This document shows, piece after piece, positions 1-7,189 of a stretch of DNA of 11,921 nt. The first letter of the stretch is position 1, and every line of letters begins with the position of its first letter. The position numbers and the translations under genes are program-made. Location of the stretch: positions 1 to 11,921 of the forward strand of contig JANYDR010000242.1 in assembly GCA_025363495.1 (NCBI GenBank). The letters are read 5' to 3'. The DNA comes from Cyclobacteriaceae bacterium (GTDB lineage Bacteria; Bacteroidota; Bacteroidia; Cytophagales; Cyclobacteriaceae). The notes beneath the pieces were generated by a model. That model saw only the letters and a program-made list of their open reading frames with translations. It had not been told where the DNA came from and searched no databases.

Positions 1-2
1 CT

Positions 3-830
3 TTTGTCTGGAACCGTATAATAGTAGATGGAAAAACAGTGGTTCCACACAGGGATGGGGACGTGCTAAGCGTGTATCTTTCGCCGGGCGACCATGAACT
101 GACGTATGTTTTTGCGCCACCGTTTTTATGGGGCTTTTGTAATTATATAGCTTTAGTAACGGCCGCTTTGCTGCTGCTTTATCTGTTCTCGCCCTCGTTT
201 CGCAGAAAACTCGCTGAAATAAAAAATATTTATCGCAAGACGTCTATAAATCAATTTATCCTCGGCTCACTATTGCTAATCGGTATCGTAGCGAATCTCG
301 ACTCCATATTTTTATTAATGCCAAAAGGAAATATCTATGAAGCAGGTCGTTGGGTGGTGATAATCGTAGGGTGCGGAAAATTGGTTGACATGCTGTTCGG
401 CCCTAGCAGTGAAATTATCGTGTACTCAAAATATTACAGGTTCAACATTGTATTGATAATTCTATTAGCTATTTTAATTATTACCGCCAATAATTTATTG
501 ATTCCTGTTTATGGCATAGAAGGCGCTGCGATGGGAGCCGCAGTAACGCTGATCGTCTTCAATTTTATAAAGTTTGTTTTTATTTGGTGGAAGATGGACC
601 TGCAACCTTTCACATTTGCTTTCTTAAAAGTTATATTTATCTGTGCTCTGGCGTGGGGTGCTCAGGTGATTATGCCGAGAATAGATTTTGTTATTGGAGA
701 TATGATTGTACGGTCAGTTATTATAACAATTGTATTCGGATCATTAATTCTCTGGACAAATGTTTCACCGGATGGGAATAATCTTTTTAGGAAAGCAATT
801 GGATATCTGGAAAAAAGAGCCCCTGGTTAA
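3..830 (+). CDS. Chimeric membrane protein: YfhO-like C-terminal end fused to C-terminal part of an oligosaccharide flippase (5' end outside window)
   Basis: The frame is open from the window edge, so the true start lies upstream; the GTG at 39 is only an internal codon. Codons at about 3-140 encode a segment with IIVDGK and later LSPGDHELTYVFAPP, the beta-rich pattern that ends YfhO-like membrane proteins, followed by one hydrophobic helix (about nt 129-190) and a basic SFRRK. From about nt 210 the product switches to a different family: EIKNIYRKTS, then YEAGRWVVIIVG, SKYYRF, LIPVYGIEGAAMGAA and WWKMDLQPF, which is the usual order for the last third of Bacteroidota polysaccharide flippases, with about six hydrophobic segments. 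The flippase part would lack roughly the first two thirds of its helices, so transport activity is unlikely. It converges with the lipoprotein gene across only 16 bp, and a glycosyltransferase lies nearby. Family assignments are from recognised motifs, not a search. A deletion between adjacent genes, an assembly join, or a real fusion would all explain it. Confidence 0.7.
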   Translation, partial: FVWNRIIVDGKTVVPHRDGDVLSVYLSPGDHELTYVFAPPFLWGFCNYIALVTAALLLLYLFSPSFRRKLAEIKNIYRKTSINQFILGSLLLIGIVANLDSIFLLMPKGNIYEAGRWVVIIVGCGKLVDMLFGPSSEIIVYSKYYRFNIVLIILLAILIITANNLLIPVYGIEGAAMGAAVTLIVFNFIKFVFIWWKMDLQPFTFAFLKVIFICALAWGAQVIMPRIDFVIGDMIVRSVIITIVFGSLILWTNVSPDGNNLFRKAIGYLEKRAPG

Positions 831-846
831 ACGTCCTCCATTCCCG

Positions 847-1977
847 TCAGTGAAAATTATATGTCATAAAGGCCCCACCGTTTCCATTCGAATAAAAGTC
901 CATATTGAAAGACGGGCCTAGTCCTGATGGAACCACAAAATCAAAATGCGTCGTGGATACATTCAAAAGAGTTAAAGAGGTACCTCCTATCCTGGCAACT
1001 CCACACGCCGGGAAATATTGCGCCGTTACGCTTACGCTCGAGCCTGCTGTAAGTGATCCTGTATAGGAATTAATCAGTGGCTTATTAAATGTCAGGGCTG
1101 CAGGAGCAGTGCTTTGCAGTGAGCCCACTATAAGCTTAACCGTAATAGAAGTAGTGGTAACTGGAAGAAATGGAGTCGTAACACTCAAAACATCTCCATT
1201 TCTCGCGAATGAAGAAGTGGATAGTCCGTTAAAGGAGAAGGTAACGTAGGTGATATCGGTCGGAATATTGGTTGTCACTATCTGTAAATTATCGCATATC
1301 CCGGCAGAAGTTTTATCAATACTTACTATTTGATAAGGCGAGGTTGGATCTAATTGAAACAGAGAGGCAGCAGTCACTCGTTTTCCCGCAGTTACCACCG
1401 ATAGACTAAAGTTTGTACCTACCAGATTTTGGGGAATCGAAAACTTTAAAAGAGTTTCCGAGGCGAAGATCGTATTGACCGTTGTTTGGTTCAATAATAT
1501 GGTATTACCAGTTAAAAGCGTGCTAAATCCAGTGCCGGTTACAGACACGGTTTCAGTCGCTTTGGCAATTTTAGGATTGAAGTCAGTAATGGTTGGACCC
1601 TTACTTCCCAAACTTGTAAACGTTACTGGCTCACCGTAAACAGTCGATCCATTTACTACGACATAAGCCTTCACGACATAATTTAAATCAGCAGAGAGAT
1701 TTGAGGTTATCGTTGATGAAAATGAGCCTCCATCACCGACTCCTAAAGATCTTTTTTCTACATTAGTCGGAAACGAGTAAATATTTTGCGCCCACACAAA
1801 ACCTTGATCTGTAATGGGTGATGTTGTGCCGGAGATATTAGCATTGAACACAGCACCCTCAGTGGTTATGCCCGAAACGCTCGTCGTTAAATAAGGAAAC
1901 CCACCCGTAAAAACATTTTTATCATCGGTACAAAAAGTAAGGATCAAAAGAAAGGAGAAGAATATAAAGTTTCTCAT
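847..1977 (-). CDS. FN3/IPT (TIG)-domain surface lipoprotein
   Basis: The 376-residue product begins with a short basic n-region and hydrophobic core, then Cys16 followed by TDDK, consistent with a lipoprotein signal; Phe just before the Cys is an unusual lipobox residue, so lipidation is likely but not certain. Residues about 29-121 look like the fibronectin-III-like module common in Bacteroidota surface proteins (DQGFVWA, then YVVKAYVVVNG near its end). Residues about 128-209 form a clear IPT/TIG module (GPTITDFNPKIAKATETVSV, then GTGF). Two further IPT-like repeats (about 213-300 and 302-376) are more degenerate; each has one Cys (227 and 324). No enzymatic motif is visible. It probably sits on the cell envelope as an adhesive or structural protein. 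Its ATG lies 4 bp after the stop of the upstream beta-barrel gene, so the two are almost certainly cotranscribed and perhaps partners. No strong Shine-Dalgarno sequence is seen; the leader is A-rich. Confidence 0.82.
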   Translation of the reverse strand: MRNFIFFSFLLILTFCTDDKNVFTGGFPYLTTSVSGITTEGAVFNANISGTTSPITDQGFVWAQNIYSFPTNVEKRSLGVGDGGSFSSTITSNLSADLNYVVKAYVVVNGSTVYGEPVTFTSLGSKGPTITDFNPKIAKATETVSVTGTGFSTLLTGNTILLNQTTVNTIFASETLLKFSIPQNLVGTNFSLSVVTAGKRVTAASLFQLDPTSPYQIVSIDKTSAGICDNLQIVTTNIPTDITYVTFSFNGLSTSSFARNGDVLSVTTPFLPVTTTSITVKLIVGSLQSTAPAALTFNKPLINSYTGSLTAGSSVSVTAQYFPACGVARIGGTSLTLLNVSTTHFDFVVPSGLGPSFNMDFYSNGNGGAFMTYNFH

Positions 1978-1981
1978 TTTT

Positions 1982-3193
1982 TTAGAATTTATAGACTACT
2001 GAAAATGTCTGATTAAAATAGTTAGCCTTAAAAACTTCGTTGTCATTAATTTTGAATTCACCATTTTCGTACCTGGCTTTAAGGGCAATATTCCAGGAAT
2101 TAGAAACTTTGTAAACAAGTCCGACGCCACCAAAGACAAGAGTGCTAGTTTTGTTCTGTGTGGGAAGGGTTGAATCATTAACACTACTACCGGAACCAGA
2201 ACTTGCTGTCGTTTGAGACTCGATCTTAATAATGCTATTTGATCTCAGATAGAGAGACACGCCCGCTTCCGCGAAAAAACGAATTCGTTCCAAGTTAAAA
2301 AAGTAATACGAAACGCTTATGGGCAAATTAATAGTCTTAAATTCCCAGGATATTGCGGTCCTGGTTTGAGTATCAGGATATAGCCCCGACTGAAGGCTAT
2401 TCTTTTGATAGAAAATATCCACATGGAGTGCCAGATTCTCACTTGTTAAGGGAGAATTAAACTCAAATGAAATTCCCGGATATATATTCTCGTCTTTCCC
2501 AAATTGCTTAGGATCTGCTATTCCACTAAAAGATGTGCCATCGAAGCCGGCCAGACTCGCCGAAGAATGCCCAATATTTAACCCTGCCGTTAGCTGAAAC
2601 CATTTTCCATTAGCCTTTGAAACCTTCACTGCATTCGATTCAGGAAAACAATTATTGTATCTTTCCACAGCTTTTGTCAAGGAGGGACCACTAAAAATTG
2701 TGTTTGAAAAATGTCCGGCAACAGAAGGACAATCGCTAAGATTCGAATTCAATACATTCCGAAATTCTTTGTCCGTACGAACATACTGACTACCATTGAC
2801 ATTAACGGCTGTCTTTTTTTCTGCCAATTCCTTTATAATTCCATCCTTCTCAAGAAAATACCTACCGTAAGCGAAAAACAAATTGGCTTTTCCATAAACG
2901 TATACTTCAACAAAAGCTTTTTTAACGACCAAGTCAACAACAATATCCCGGGACATGTAAGATCGGCCAGATAGAGAGTAACCCTTAATCTGATGTGCAC
3001 CATAAACAACAGACTCCCCTCCCTCCGTTTTTAAAAAAGCACACTCCTCAAATTTCTTTTCAGAGTCTCTGAATAAAATTTTTCCGGATATTGAATCATT
3101 CTGAAGTGTAATGATAAATCCTTGTCTGAAATCACGTTGAGCGCTGACGACAAAGCTCCCTAATAGCATCAATAGAAATATAGTATGGCGCAT
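1982..3193 (-). CDS. Outer-membrane beta-barrel (PorT/OMP_b-brl-like) protein with N-terminal periplasmic domain
   Basis: I place the start at the ATG at 3193, giving 404 residues beginning MRHTIFLLML with a Sec signal peptide and likely cleavage after VVSA (residue 18). An in-frame extension upstream to 3277 would bury this signal and is rejected. Residues about 24-130 form a soluble domain opening with QGFIITLQNDSISGKILF, a pattern I recognise in Bacteroidota proteins of unknown function. Residues about 140-183 contain YVRTDKEFRNVLNSNLSDCP and later AVERYNNC, typical of the linker in the same proteins. From about 199 to the end the sequence alternates as beta strands (WFQLTAGLNIGH; INLPISVSYYF; FGGVGLVYKV) and finishes VVYKF with a C-terminal Phe, as in barrels inserted by BamA. 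The role is unknown; no transport or enzymatic motif is visible. It is the first gene of a two-gene unit with the lipoprotein downstream, and a candidate promoter lies 60 bp upstream. Confidence 0.8.
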   Translation of the reverse strand: MRHTIFLLMLLGSFVVSAQRDFRQGFIITLQNDSISGKILFRDSEKKFEECAFLKTEGGESVVYGAHQIKGYSLSGRSYMSRDIVVDLVVKKAFVEVYVYGKANLFFAYGRYFLEKDGIIKELAEKKTAVNVNGSQYVRTDKEFRNVLNSNLSDCPSVAGHFSNTIFSGPSLTKAVERYNNCFPESNAVKVSKANGKWFQLTAGLNIGHSSASLAGFDGTSFSGIADPKQFGKDENIYPGISFEFNSPLTSENLALHVDIFYQKNSLQSGLYPDTQTRTAISWEFKTINLPISVSYYFFNLERIRFFAEAGVSLYLRSNSIIKIESQTTASSGSGSSVNDSTLPTQNKTSTLVFGGVGLVYKVSNSWNIALKARYENGEFKINDNEVFKANYFNQTFSVVYKF

Positions 3194-3252
3194 TATGATT
3201 GGATTGATTAAGACGAGGAGTCGAAATTTCGTTGAAAAATTACAAATCGCAA

Positions 3253-3285
3253 GCAAAATGTATGGAAAACCTGACAATCATCAAA
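3253..3285 (-). promoter_or_regulatory. Candidate Bacteroidota-type promoter for the barrel-lipoprotein unit
   Basis: Read on the minus strand, TTTG (3285-3282) is followed after 19 bp by TACATTTTGC (3262-3253). This matches the Bacteroidota TTTG-N19-21-TAnnTTTG arrangement except for one extra T in the downstream box. It falls just past the stop codon of the glycosyltransferase gene and would leave a leader of about 50 nt before the ATG at 3193. It suggests that the barrel and lipoprotein genes can be transcribed independently of the upstream genes. Found by eye only. Confidence 0.4.
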
Positions 3286-3286
3286 A

Positions 3287-4597
3287 TTACTTCATCAAAT
3301 TGATCATCCTCGCCGTCAACGCTTTCCTGCTAAAAGCTTTCACACTTCTCTCCTCTTCCGCTGTACCTTTTCTCCAGTGATCAAATCTTTCTTTCAGCAA
3401 AGCTTTAAGGGCCGTTGTATTATTGCGATCGATCATGCGACCAGCATGCGTGTCTTGTAAAATAGCAGCAGCATCTCCAATCTCCGGTCCAACACCGAAA
3501 ATAAAATTACCGCTGGCGAGATACTCAAAAAACTTTCCAGGAAGATTACCAGCCGCCAACGCAGTATGCGCCAGAATCAACAACTGCATGTCCGTTTCTC
3601 CATAAAGCTTAACAAGCGCATCATGCGGCATTGGTTTTGAAAAAAGAATAATGCTTGAAAGCGATGAGTCGCTGGCAACAAATGCGCGGAAAGCGGAATT
3701 GACCGAACCAATAAATTCGATCTTTACATTCTCTTTGAAATCAGGAAGCTCTTGACAAACCAATTTCATCGCAAGAAGAAATGGTTTCGGATCACGCAAC
3801 TCATCCACCATGCCGATGTGCCTGATGGTGAACTTATCCGTCTTTATTCTTTGAATCGAAGTAAAATCATCTTCATCAAATCCATTGGTGATAAGGTCAA
3901 CTTTTCTCTTACCAAGAAATTCCAGTCGATCAACATGAAAAGGCGCTATCGTCACAACCCGGTCGGCACCCTGTAAAACATTCCGCTCCAGTTGACGGTG
4001 TCTCATACGCGCCCAGGAACTCAACGAAAAAGTATCAAGCAAATCCCATTCACTCCACGGATCACGAAAATCAGCAATCCAATGTAGCGCCGGATTTTTC
4101 TTCTTCAATCTCAATCCAATCAGATGCAAACTATGCGGCGGACCGGTTGTAATAATCGTAGTAATCCCATTTGATTTTATAAAATCTCCCAGGAAAGCAA
4201 CTGCCGGCTTAACCCAAAATACTCTCGCATCTGGAATAAATACATTGCCCCGCACCCAACTGATAACACTCTGAAAAAAACTTTTCTTGCCCGCAGCAAC
4301 AAGGTCAATCTGACTTACAGATTCCTTGCCTGTCAACTTCAATATAGACTTGAATAATCCATAAGGTTCCCAGATAGGAAAATGAATTACCTCTGCTTCT
4401 TTGGGAATGTCCTTCATCAACGTCTCGTCACTGATTTCAAATGATGGATTCTCAGGCGTGAACACAAATGGTTGCCAGCCAAATGACGGCAGGTATTTTA
4501 CAAATTTTAACCAACGTTGCACACCGCTGCCTCCCGATGGTGGCCAGTAATATGTAATGATTAATACTTTTTTGAGATTGGGTGTCGCGTCAGGCAT
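3287..4597 (-). CDS. GT4-family glycosyltransferase
   Basis: This is a GT-B fold glycosyltransferase that most likely transfers a sugar from a nucleotide donor during surface polysaccharide or glycolipid synthesis on the cytoplasmic side of the membrane. From the ATG at 4597 it has 436 residues. The N-terminal acceptor domain starts VLIITYYWPPSGGSGVQRW (residues 11-29), a glycine-rich loop typical of this Bacteroidota subgroup. HWIADFRDPWSEWD lies at 172-185, VDLITNGFDEDDF at 233-245 opens the donor domain, and GKFFEYLASG at 354-363 carries the conserved Glu of the nucleotide-sugar site (E358). A TTG nine bases upstream is also in frame, but the ATG is preferred. The gene begins 11 bp after the amidohydrolase stop, so the two are probably cotranscribed. 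The convergent flippase-like gene to the left suggests a polysaccharide context. Donor and acceptor cannot be read from the sequence. Confidence 0.88.
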   Translation of the reverse strand: MPDATPNLKKVLIITYYWPPSGGSGVQRWLKFVKYLPSFGWQPFVFTPENPSFEISDETLMKDIPKEAEVIHFPIWEPYGLFKSILKLTGKESVSQIDLVAAGKKSFFQSVISWVRGNVFIPDARVFWVKPAVAFLGDFIKSNGITTIITTGPPHSLHLIGLRLKKKNPALHWIADFRDPWSEWDLLDTFSLSSWARMRHRQLERNVLQGADRVVTIAPFHVDRLEFLGKRKVDLITNGFDEDDFTSIQRIKTDKFTIRHIGMVDELRDPKPFLLAMKLVCQELPDFKENVKIEFIGSVNSAFRAFVASDSSLSSIILFSKPMPHDALVKLYGETDMQLLILAHTALAAGNLPGKFFEYLASGNFIFGVGPEIGDAAAILQDTHAGRMIDRNNTTALKALLKERFDHWRKGTAEEERSVKAFSRKALTARMINLMK

Positions 4598-4608
4598 GAG
4601 CCGCAAAG

Positions 4609-6015
4609 TTAATAACGAATTCCAACTCCGCCTGCTGTTTCGGGTTTTCCATTCCTGTATGCAATCTTTCCGTTCACCGTCACCATTTCTATGCCATCGG
4701 AAAACTGGTTGGGATTCTCCACGGTGGCCTTTGCATTCACTTTCGTGGAATCAAAAACGGTAAGGTCTGCCCAGGAGCCATCCTTAATTATTCCCCGCTC
4801 CTTCATCGCAGGTAAAATCAAGCTTCGCGGAAGTGTGACGATTTTATCCAACACTTTCTCCAGTGGCATTCCAATATCCAAACCATGGCGAATGGCAGTG
4901 GAAAAACAACCTGCACCTCTTGGATGTGAATTGGCATGTGGCTCGTATTCTATTCCTCCATCTGAACCGATCATGCAAAAATCTCTTTTCAACGCAAGAT
5001 CGACTGTACTAGCTAACGGAAGTGTTCCTTCCGGAACAGCAGCAAGTTTTTTCATTCCACGATAGCGCGCAAAACTTTCCGCAGTCAATCGTTCACCCGT
5101 GCCCACCAACCGCAAATCATTATAGGTAAGACCGTAGCGCTTTTGCCATCCCTCATCAAATCGTTTTGAATGAAGATAGGTTGCCCAGAAAGAATAAGGA
5201 TAGACACAACACGTCATTTGTAATCCTTTTCCGTTGGCGGCTTCAAGTTTATCCAATGCTTCCGTCATGTGGAACGTGCCACCAGTAGAATGAAGATGAT
5301 CAATGTGAACGCGCGCGCCGCTATCTTTAGCAATTCTGATCGCTTCATCGACTCCCTCCAGCTCTTTTTCCCTGGAAGAATAGCGAAGGTGAAGAAAAAA
5401 AGTCCTCTCATATTTCTTTGCCAGTTTAGCATACTCTAATGTCTCTTCGTAAGGCGTTGGCTGGTACTCTATGCTATGCGAAACACCAAGCGCTCCTTCT
5501 TCAAGACATTTTTCCACGCGCTTCCGTCTTTCAGCAAGATTGGAAATAGCGTAACGCACCAGCATCACCGCCGTAGATACTCCAAAGTTTATGAAATGAG
5601 GCAAAGGATTAAACGTCGCGTAATAGGAAGCTGTATTTCCGCTTCCACCATGCATTTGCAGGGCAGTAGTAACACCATCCGTTACTTTATATTTTTCAAA
5701 AATCTTATAGGTCTTCTGAGGATTTGCTGCATTGTCGGCAAGAATATCAATGAAGCCCGGCGAAACAATTTTATTGGTAACATCAATTGTTTGATCTCCC
5801 TGAAGAGAATCAGGCTGTCCAATTTTTAGCTTTCCATTATTGTCAATACCAATGTCCAGTACCTGCCACTTATTTTTATAGAAAGATTTCCCTCCACGCA
5901 AAACAATTTTAATATCCGATGCATCGGGAAAAGAAATCTTTGCGAATGCAGATATGTTTGCCGATAGTGCAGTAGTTAAGGCTCCGGCTGTTTTAAAAAA
6001 TGATCTTCGTTTCAT
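4609..6015 (-). CDS. Tat-exported amidohydrolase-superfamily protein (D-aminoacylase-like) lacking the HxH motif
   Basis: I set the start at the ATG at 6015 (468 residues) because it opens with MKRRSFFKTAGALTTALSA, a twin-arginine signal; the in-frame extension to 6069 would bury it. The body matches the N-acyl-D-amino-acid deacylase/D-aminoacylase group: a small N-terminal beta domain, IVSPGFID at 83-90, GVTTALQMHGGSG at 114-126, FFLHLRY at 206-212 (H209), VHIDHLHSTGG at 236-246 (H240), MIGSDGG at 348-354 (D352), HPRGAGCFSTAI at 364-375, and a C-terminal beta domain with ADLTVFD. Known enzymes have HxH directly after GFID and a Cys in GNCG after GVTT. Here the first site reads ILADN and the second MHGG, so both His of HxH and the Cys ligand are absent, while H209, H240 and D352 remain. 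It may use one metal differently, or have a non-hydrolytic role; the substrate is unknown. It could be cotranscribed with miaA upstream (96-bp gap) and with the glycosyltransferase downstream. Confidence 0.8.
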   Translation of the reverse strand: MKRRSFFKTAGALTTALSANISAFAKISFPDASDIKIVLRGGKSFYKNKWQVLDIGIDNNGKLKIGQPDSLQGDQTIDVTNKIVSPGFIDILADNAANPQKTYKIFEKYKVTDGVTTALQMHGGSGNTASYYATFNPLPHFINFGVSTAVMLVRYAISNLAERRKRVEKCLEEGALGVSHSIEYQPTPYEETLEYAKLAKKYERTFFLHLRYSSREKELEGVDEAIRIAKDSGARVHIDHLHSTGGTFHMTEALDKLEAANGKGLQMTCCVYPYSFWATYLHSKRFDEGWQKRYGLTYNDLRLVGTGERLTAESFARYRGMKKLAAVPEGTLPLASTVDLALKRDFCMIGSDGGIEYEPHANSHPRGAGCFSTAIRHGLDIGMPLEKVLDKIVTLPRSLILPAMKERGIIKDGSWADLTVFDSTKVNAKATVENPNQFSDGIEMVTVNGKIAYRNGKPETAGGVGIRY

Positions 6016-6045
6016 ATTTCTTTGTCGCAAATTCAAATCCAAAAC

Positions 6046-6069
6046 TTGGCAAAAAAAATTCATTGCCAA
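6046..6069. repeat. Short inverted repeat upstream of the amidohydrolase
   Basis: TTGGCA at 6046-6051 is matched by its exact reverse complement TGCCAA at 6064-6069, separated by an A/T-rich 12-bp spacer. It lies 31-54 bp before the amidohydrolase ATG and just beyond the 3' end of miaA. It could be an operator or a weak hairpin in the miaA 3' region. The 6-bp arms alone are not strong evidence. Confidence 0.3.
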
Positions 6070-6080
6070 CTATTTACGTG

Positions 6081-6128
6081 GAACTTGAACCAAGAACTTA
6101 GAACCAAGAACTTAGAACTTAGAACCCT
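6081..6128. repeat. Degenerate 7-bp tandem array (gaactta/gaaccaa theme) overlapping the miaA 3' end
   Basis: From 6094 the plus strand reads as consecutive 7-bp units without slippage: gaactta (6094), gaaccaa (6101), gaactta (6108), gaactta (6115), gaaccct (6122). Two more units lie to the left (gaacttg at 6081, and a 6-bp aaccaa at 6088). The array spans the miaA stop codon at 6112-6114, so the last four residues of MiaA (GSKF) and its stop are written in repeat sequence. Similar period-7 arrays occur at 7063 and 9911. The periodicity is seen directly; origin and function are unknown. Confidence 0.75.
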
Positions 6129-7020
6129 CAGCATAACCGACAATGTCCTCCCAATTATCAGGATCAAACCATCTAATCTCCGCATCTCTCTTAAACCACG
6201 TAAGCTGTCTCTTCGCATATCGCCTCGAATTACGTTTCATCAACCGTATTGCTTCCTCCCTATCATACAAAACTTCAAAGAAACCAAACGTCTCCTGATA
6301 ACCTACTGTTTGCAATGCATTATGCTGTCTGAGAATGAAGAATTTTTCAGCCTCCTCAAATAATCCATTCCCGATCATTTTATCCATACGCATATCAATT
6401 CGACGGTATAATTCTTCCCGTTCAAGTTCCAGTCCAATCTTAATCACCTTAAACGGAAGATCAATTTTCTCTTTCTTACGATATCCTGAAAAAGTATTAC
6501 CGGTACTCCTCACAATCTCAAGAGCTCTCATCAATCGTTGCGGATTTTGCCGGTCAACAACCTCAAAGTAATCAGGATCCCGTGCAGCCACTTCTTCTTG
6601 CAACCAGGTCAGACCTTTCTCCTCATATTCTGAAATAATTTCCTGCCGGATGCCCGAAGGTACATCGGGAAGATTATCAAAACCCTCAAGCACGGCCTTT
6701 ATATACAGTCCGGAGCCTCCGCACATTACCACTTTACTGTGCGTTTCAAAAAGTCTATCAATCACGATCCGGGACTCACGCGCATAGGTCCCGGCATCAT
6801 ATTCGTCGACGATGGACATAGTATTGATGAAATAATGCTTCACTTTAGCCAGCTCCTCATGAGTAGGTTTGGCAGTCCCAATTTCAAGCTCCCTATATAT
6901 CTGACGTGAGTCGGCCGAGATAATTTCTGTATGATAATATTCCGCCATCCTGATCGCTAAGTCGGTCTTACCCACCGCAGTAGGCCCGACGATTACCAGT
7001 AAAGTTTTGGATGGATCCAT
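6112..7020 (-). CDS. miaA: tRNA dimethylallyltransferase MiaA
   Basis: MiaA transfers the dimethylallyl group from DMAPP to N6 of A37 in tRNAs reading UNN codons, the first step towards ms2i6A, which stabilises codon-anticodon pairing. From the ATG at 7020 it has 302 residues, about the usual length. The P-loop GPTAVGKT is at 12-19 and SADSRQIYRELEIGTAKPT at 35-53 holds the conserved Asp and Arg. HYFI with the later DAGTYA, CGGSGLYIKAVLEG, NPQRLMRALEI and the C-terminal TVGYQE and YAKRQLTWFKRD motifs follow in family order. In-frame sequence upstream to 7206 has no family similarity and includes a repeat array, so the shorter start is right. A purine-rich GGAGGAG sits about 20 bp before the ATG, farther than an ordinary ribosome-binding site. 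The last residues and stop are encoded by the heptad array. It is divergent from the 90-residue gene cluster and may be cotranscribed with the amidohydrolase downstream. Confidence 0.97.
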   Translation of the reverse strand: MDPSKTLLVIVGPTAVGKTDLAIRMAEYYHTEIISADSRQIYRELEIGTAKPTHEELAKVKHYFINTMSIVDEYDAGTYARESRIVIDRLFETHSKVVMCGGSGLYIKAVLEGFDNLPDVPSGIRQEIISEYEEKGLTWLQEEVAARDPDYFEVVDRQNPQRLMRALEIVRSTGNTFSGYRKKEKIDLPFKVIKIGLELEREELYRRIDMRMDKMIGNGLFEEAEKFFILRQHNALQTVGYQETFGFFEVLYDREEAIRLMKRNSRRYAKRQLTWFKRDAEIRWFDPDNWEDIVGYAEGSKF

Positions 7021-7062
7021 CCTCGTAAATAAAAGGAAACTCCTCCTAAGTTGAAAGCTAGT

Positions 7063-7107
7063 CACCGGTTGCCAGTTACCGGTAACCAATATCCGGTAAC
7101 TGGCGAC
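7063..7107. repeat. Degenerate 7-bp tandem array with internal hairpin, between miaA and the divergent cluster
   Basis: The plus strand divides into 7-bp units of theme nnCCGGT: caccggt (7063), tgccagt (7070), taccggt (7077), aaccaat (7084), atccggt (7091), aactggc (7098). Within it, gccagttaccgg (7071-7082) pairs perfectly with ccggtaactggc (7093-7104), and the stem extends to about 15 bp with one mismatch around a 10-nt loop. There is also a perfect 12-bp palindrome, gttaccggtaac, at 7076-7087. It lies about 43 bp upstream of the miaA start and about 30 bp upstream of the candidate promoter of the plus-strand cluster, so an operator role is possible. The matching period of the arrays at 6081 and 9911 points instead to a repeat family. 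Confidence 0.7.
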
Positions 7108-7135
7108 TATTAAGTCACAATAAAAAGAATCAGTC

Positions 7136-7168
7136 TTGACTTGCGACCATCTTCTTTTCCTACCTTGC
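7136..7168 (+). promoter_or_regulatory. Candidate promoter for the plus-strand cluster
   Basis: TTG at 7136-7138 is followed 22 bp later by TACCTTGC at 7161-7168, close to the Bacteroidota TAnnTTTG box, 21 bp before the ATG at 7190. The spacing is slightly long and the downstream box has one mismatch. It is the best promoter-like sequence in the 169-bp divergent gap. Identified by eye. Confidence 0.35.
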
Positions 7169-7189
7169 ACACAAAATTCGCCACTACGA

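Noticed and set aside
3194..3277. An N-terminal extension of the barrel protein up to 3277
   Set aside because: The extension would bury a good Sec signal peptide that starts at 3193 and would run through the candidate promoter.
4602..4611. TAACTTTGCG on the minus strand just before the glycosyltransferase, resembling a promoter box
   Set aside because: The box fits TAnnTTTG, but no TTTG lies 19-21 bp upstream, it overlaps the preceding stop codon, and the gene is better explained as cotranscribed.
4691..5065. A 124-residue plus-strand open frame opposite the amidohydrolase
   Set aside because: It is antisense to a coding region with clear family motifs, and no promoter or family similarity is seen.
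6081..6128. The gaactta/gaaccaa array as a CRISPR array
   Set aside because: The units are 7 bp and contiguous, without spacers, and no cas genes are present.
7041..7050. GGAGGAG on the minus strand as the miaA ribosome-binding site
   Set aside because: It lies about 20 bp from the ATG, too far for ordinary function, and Bacteroidota seldom depend on Shine-Dalgarno pairing.
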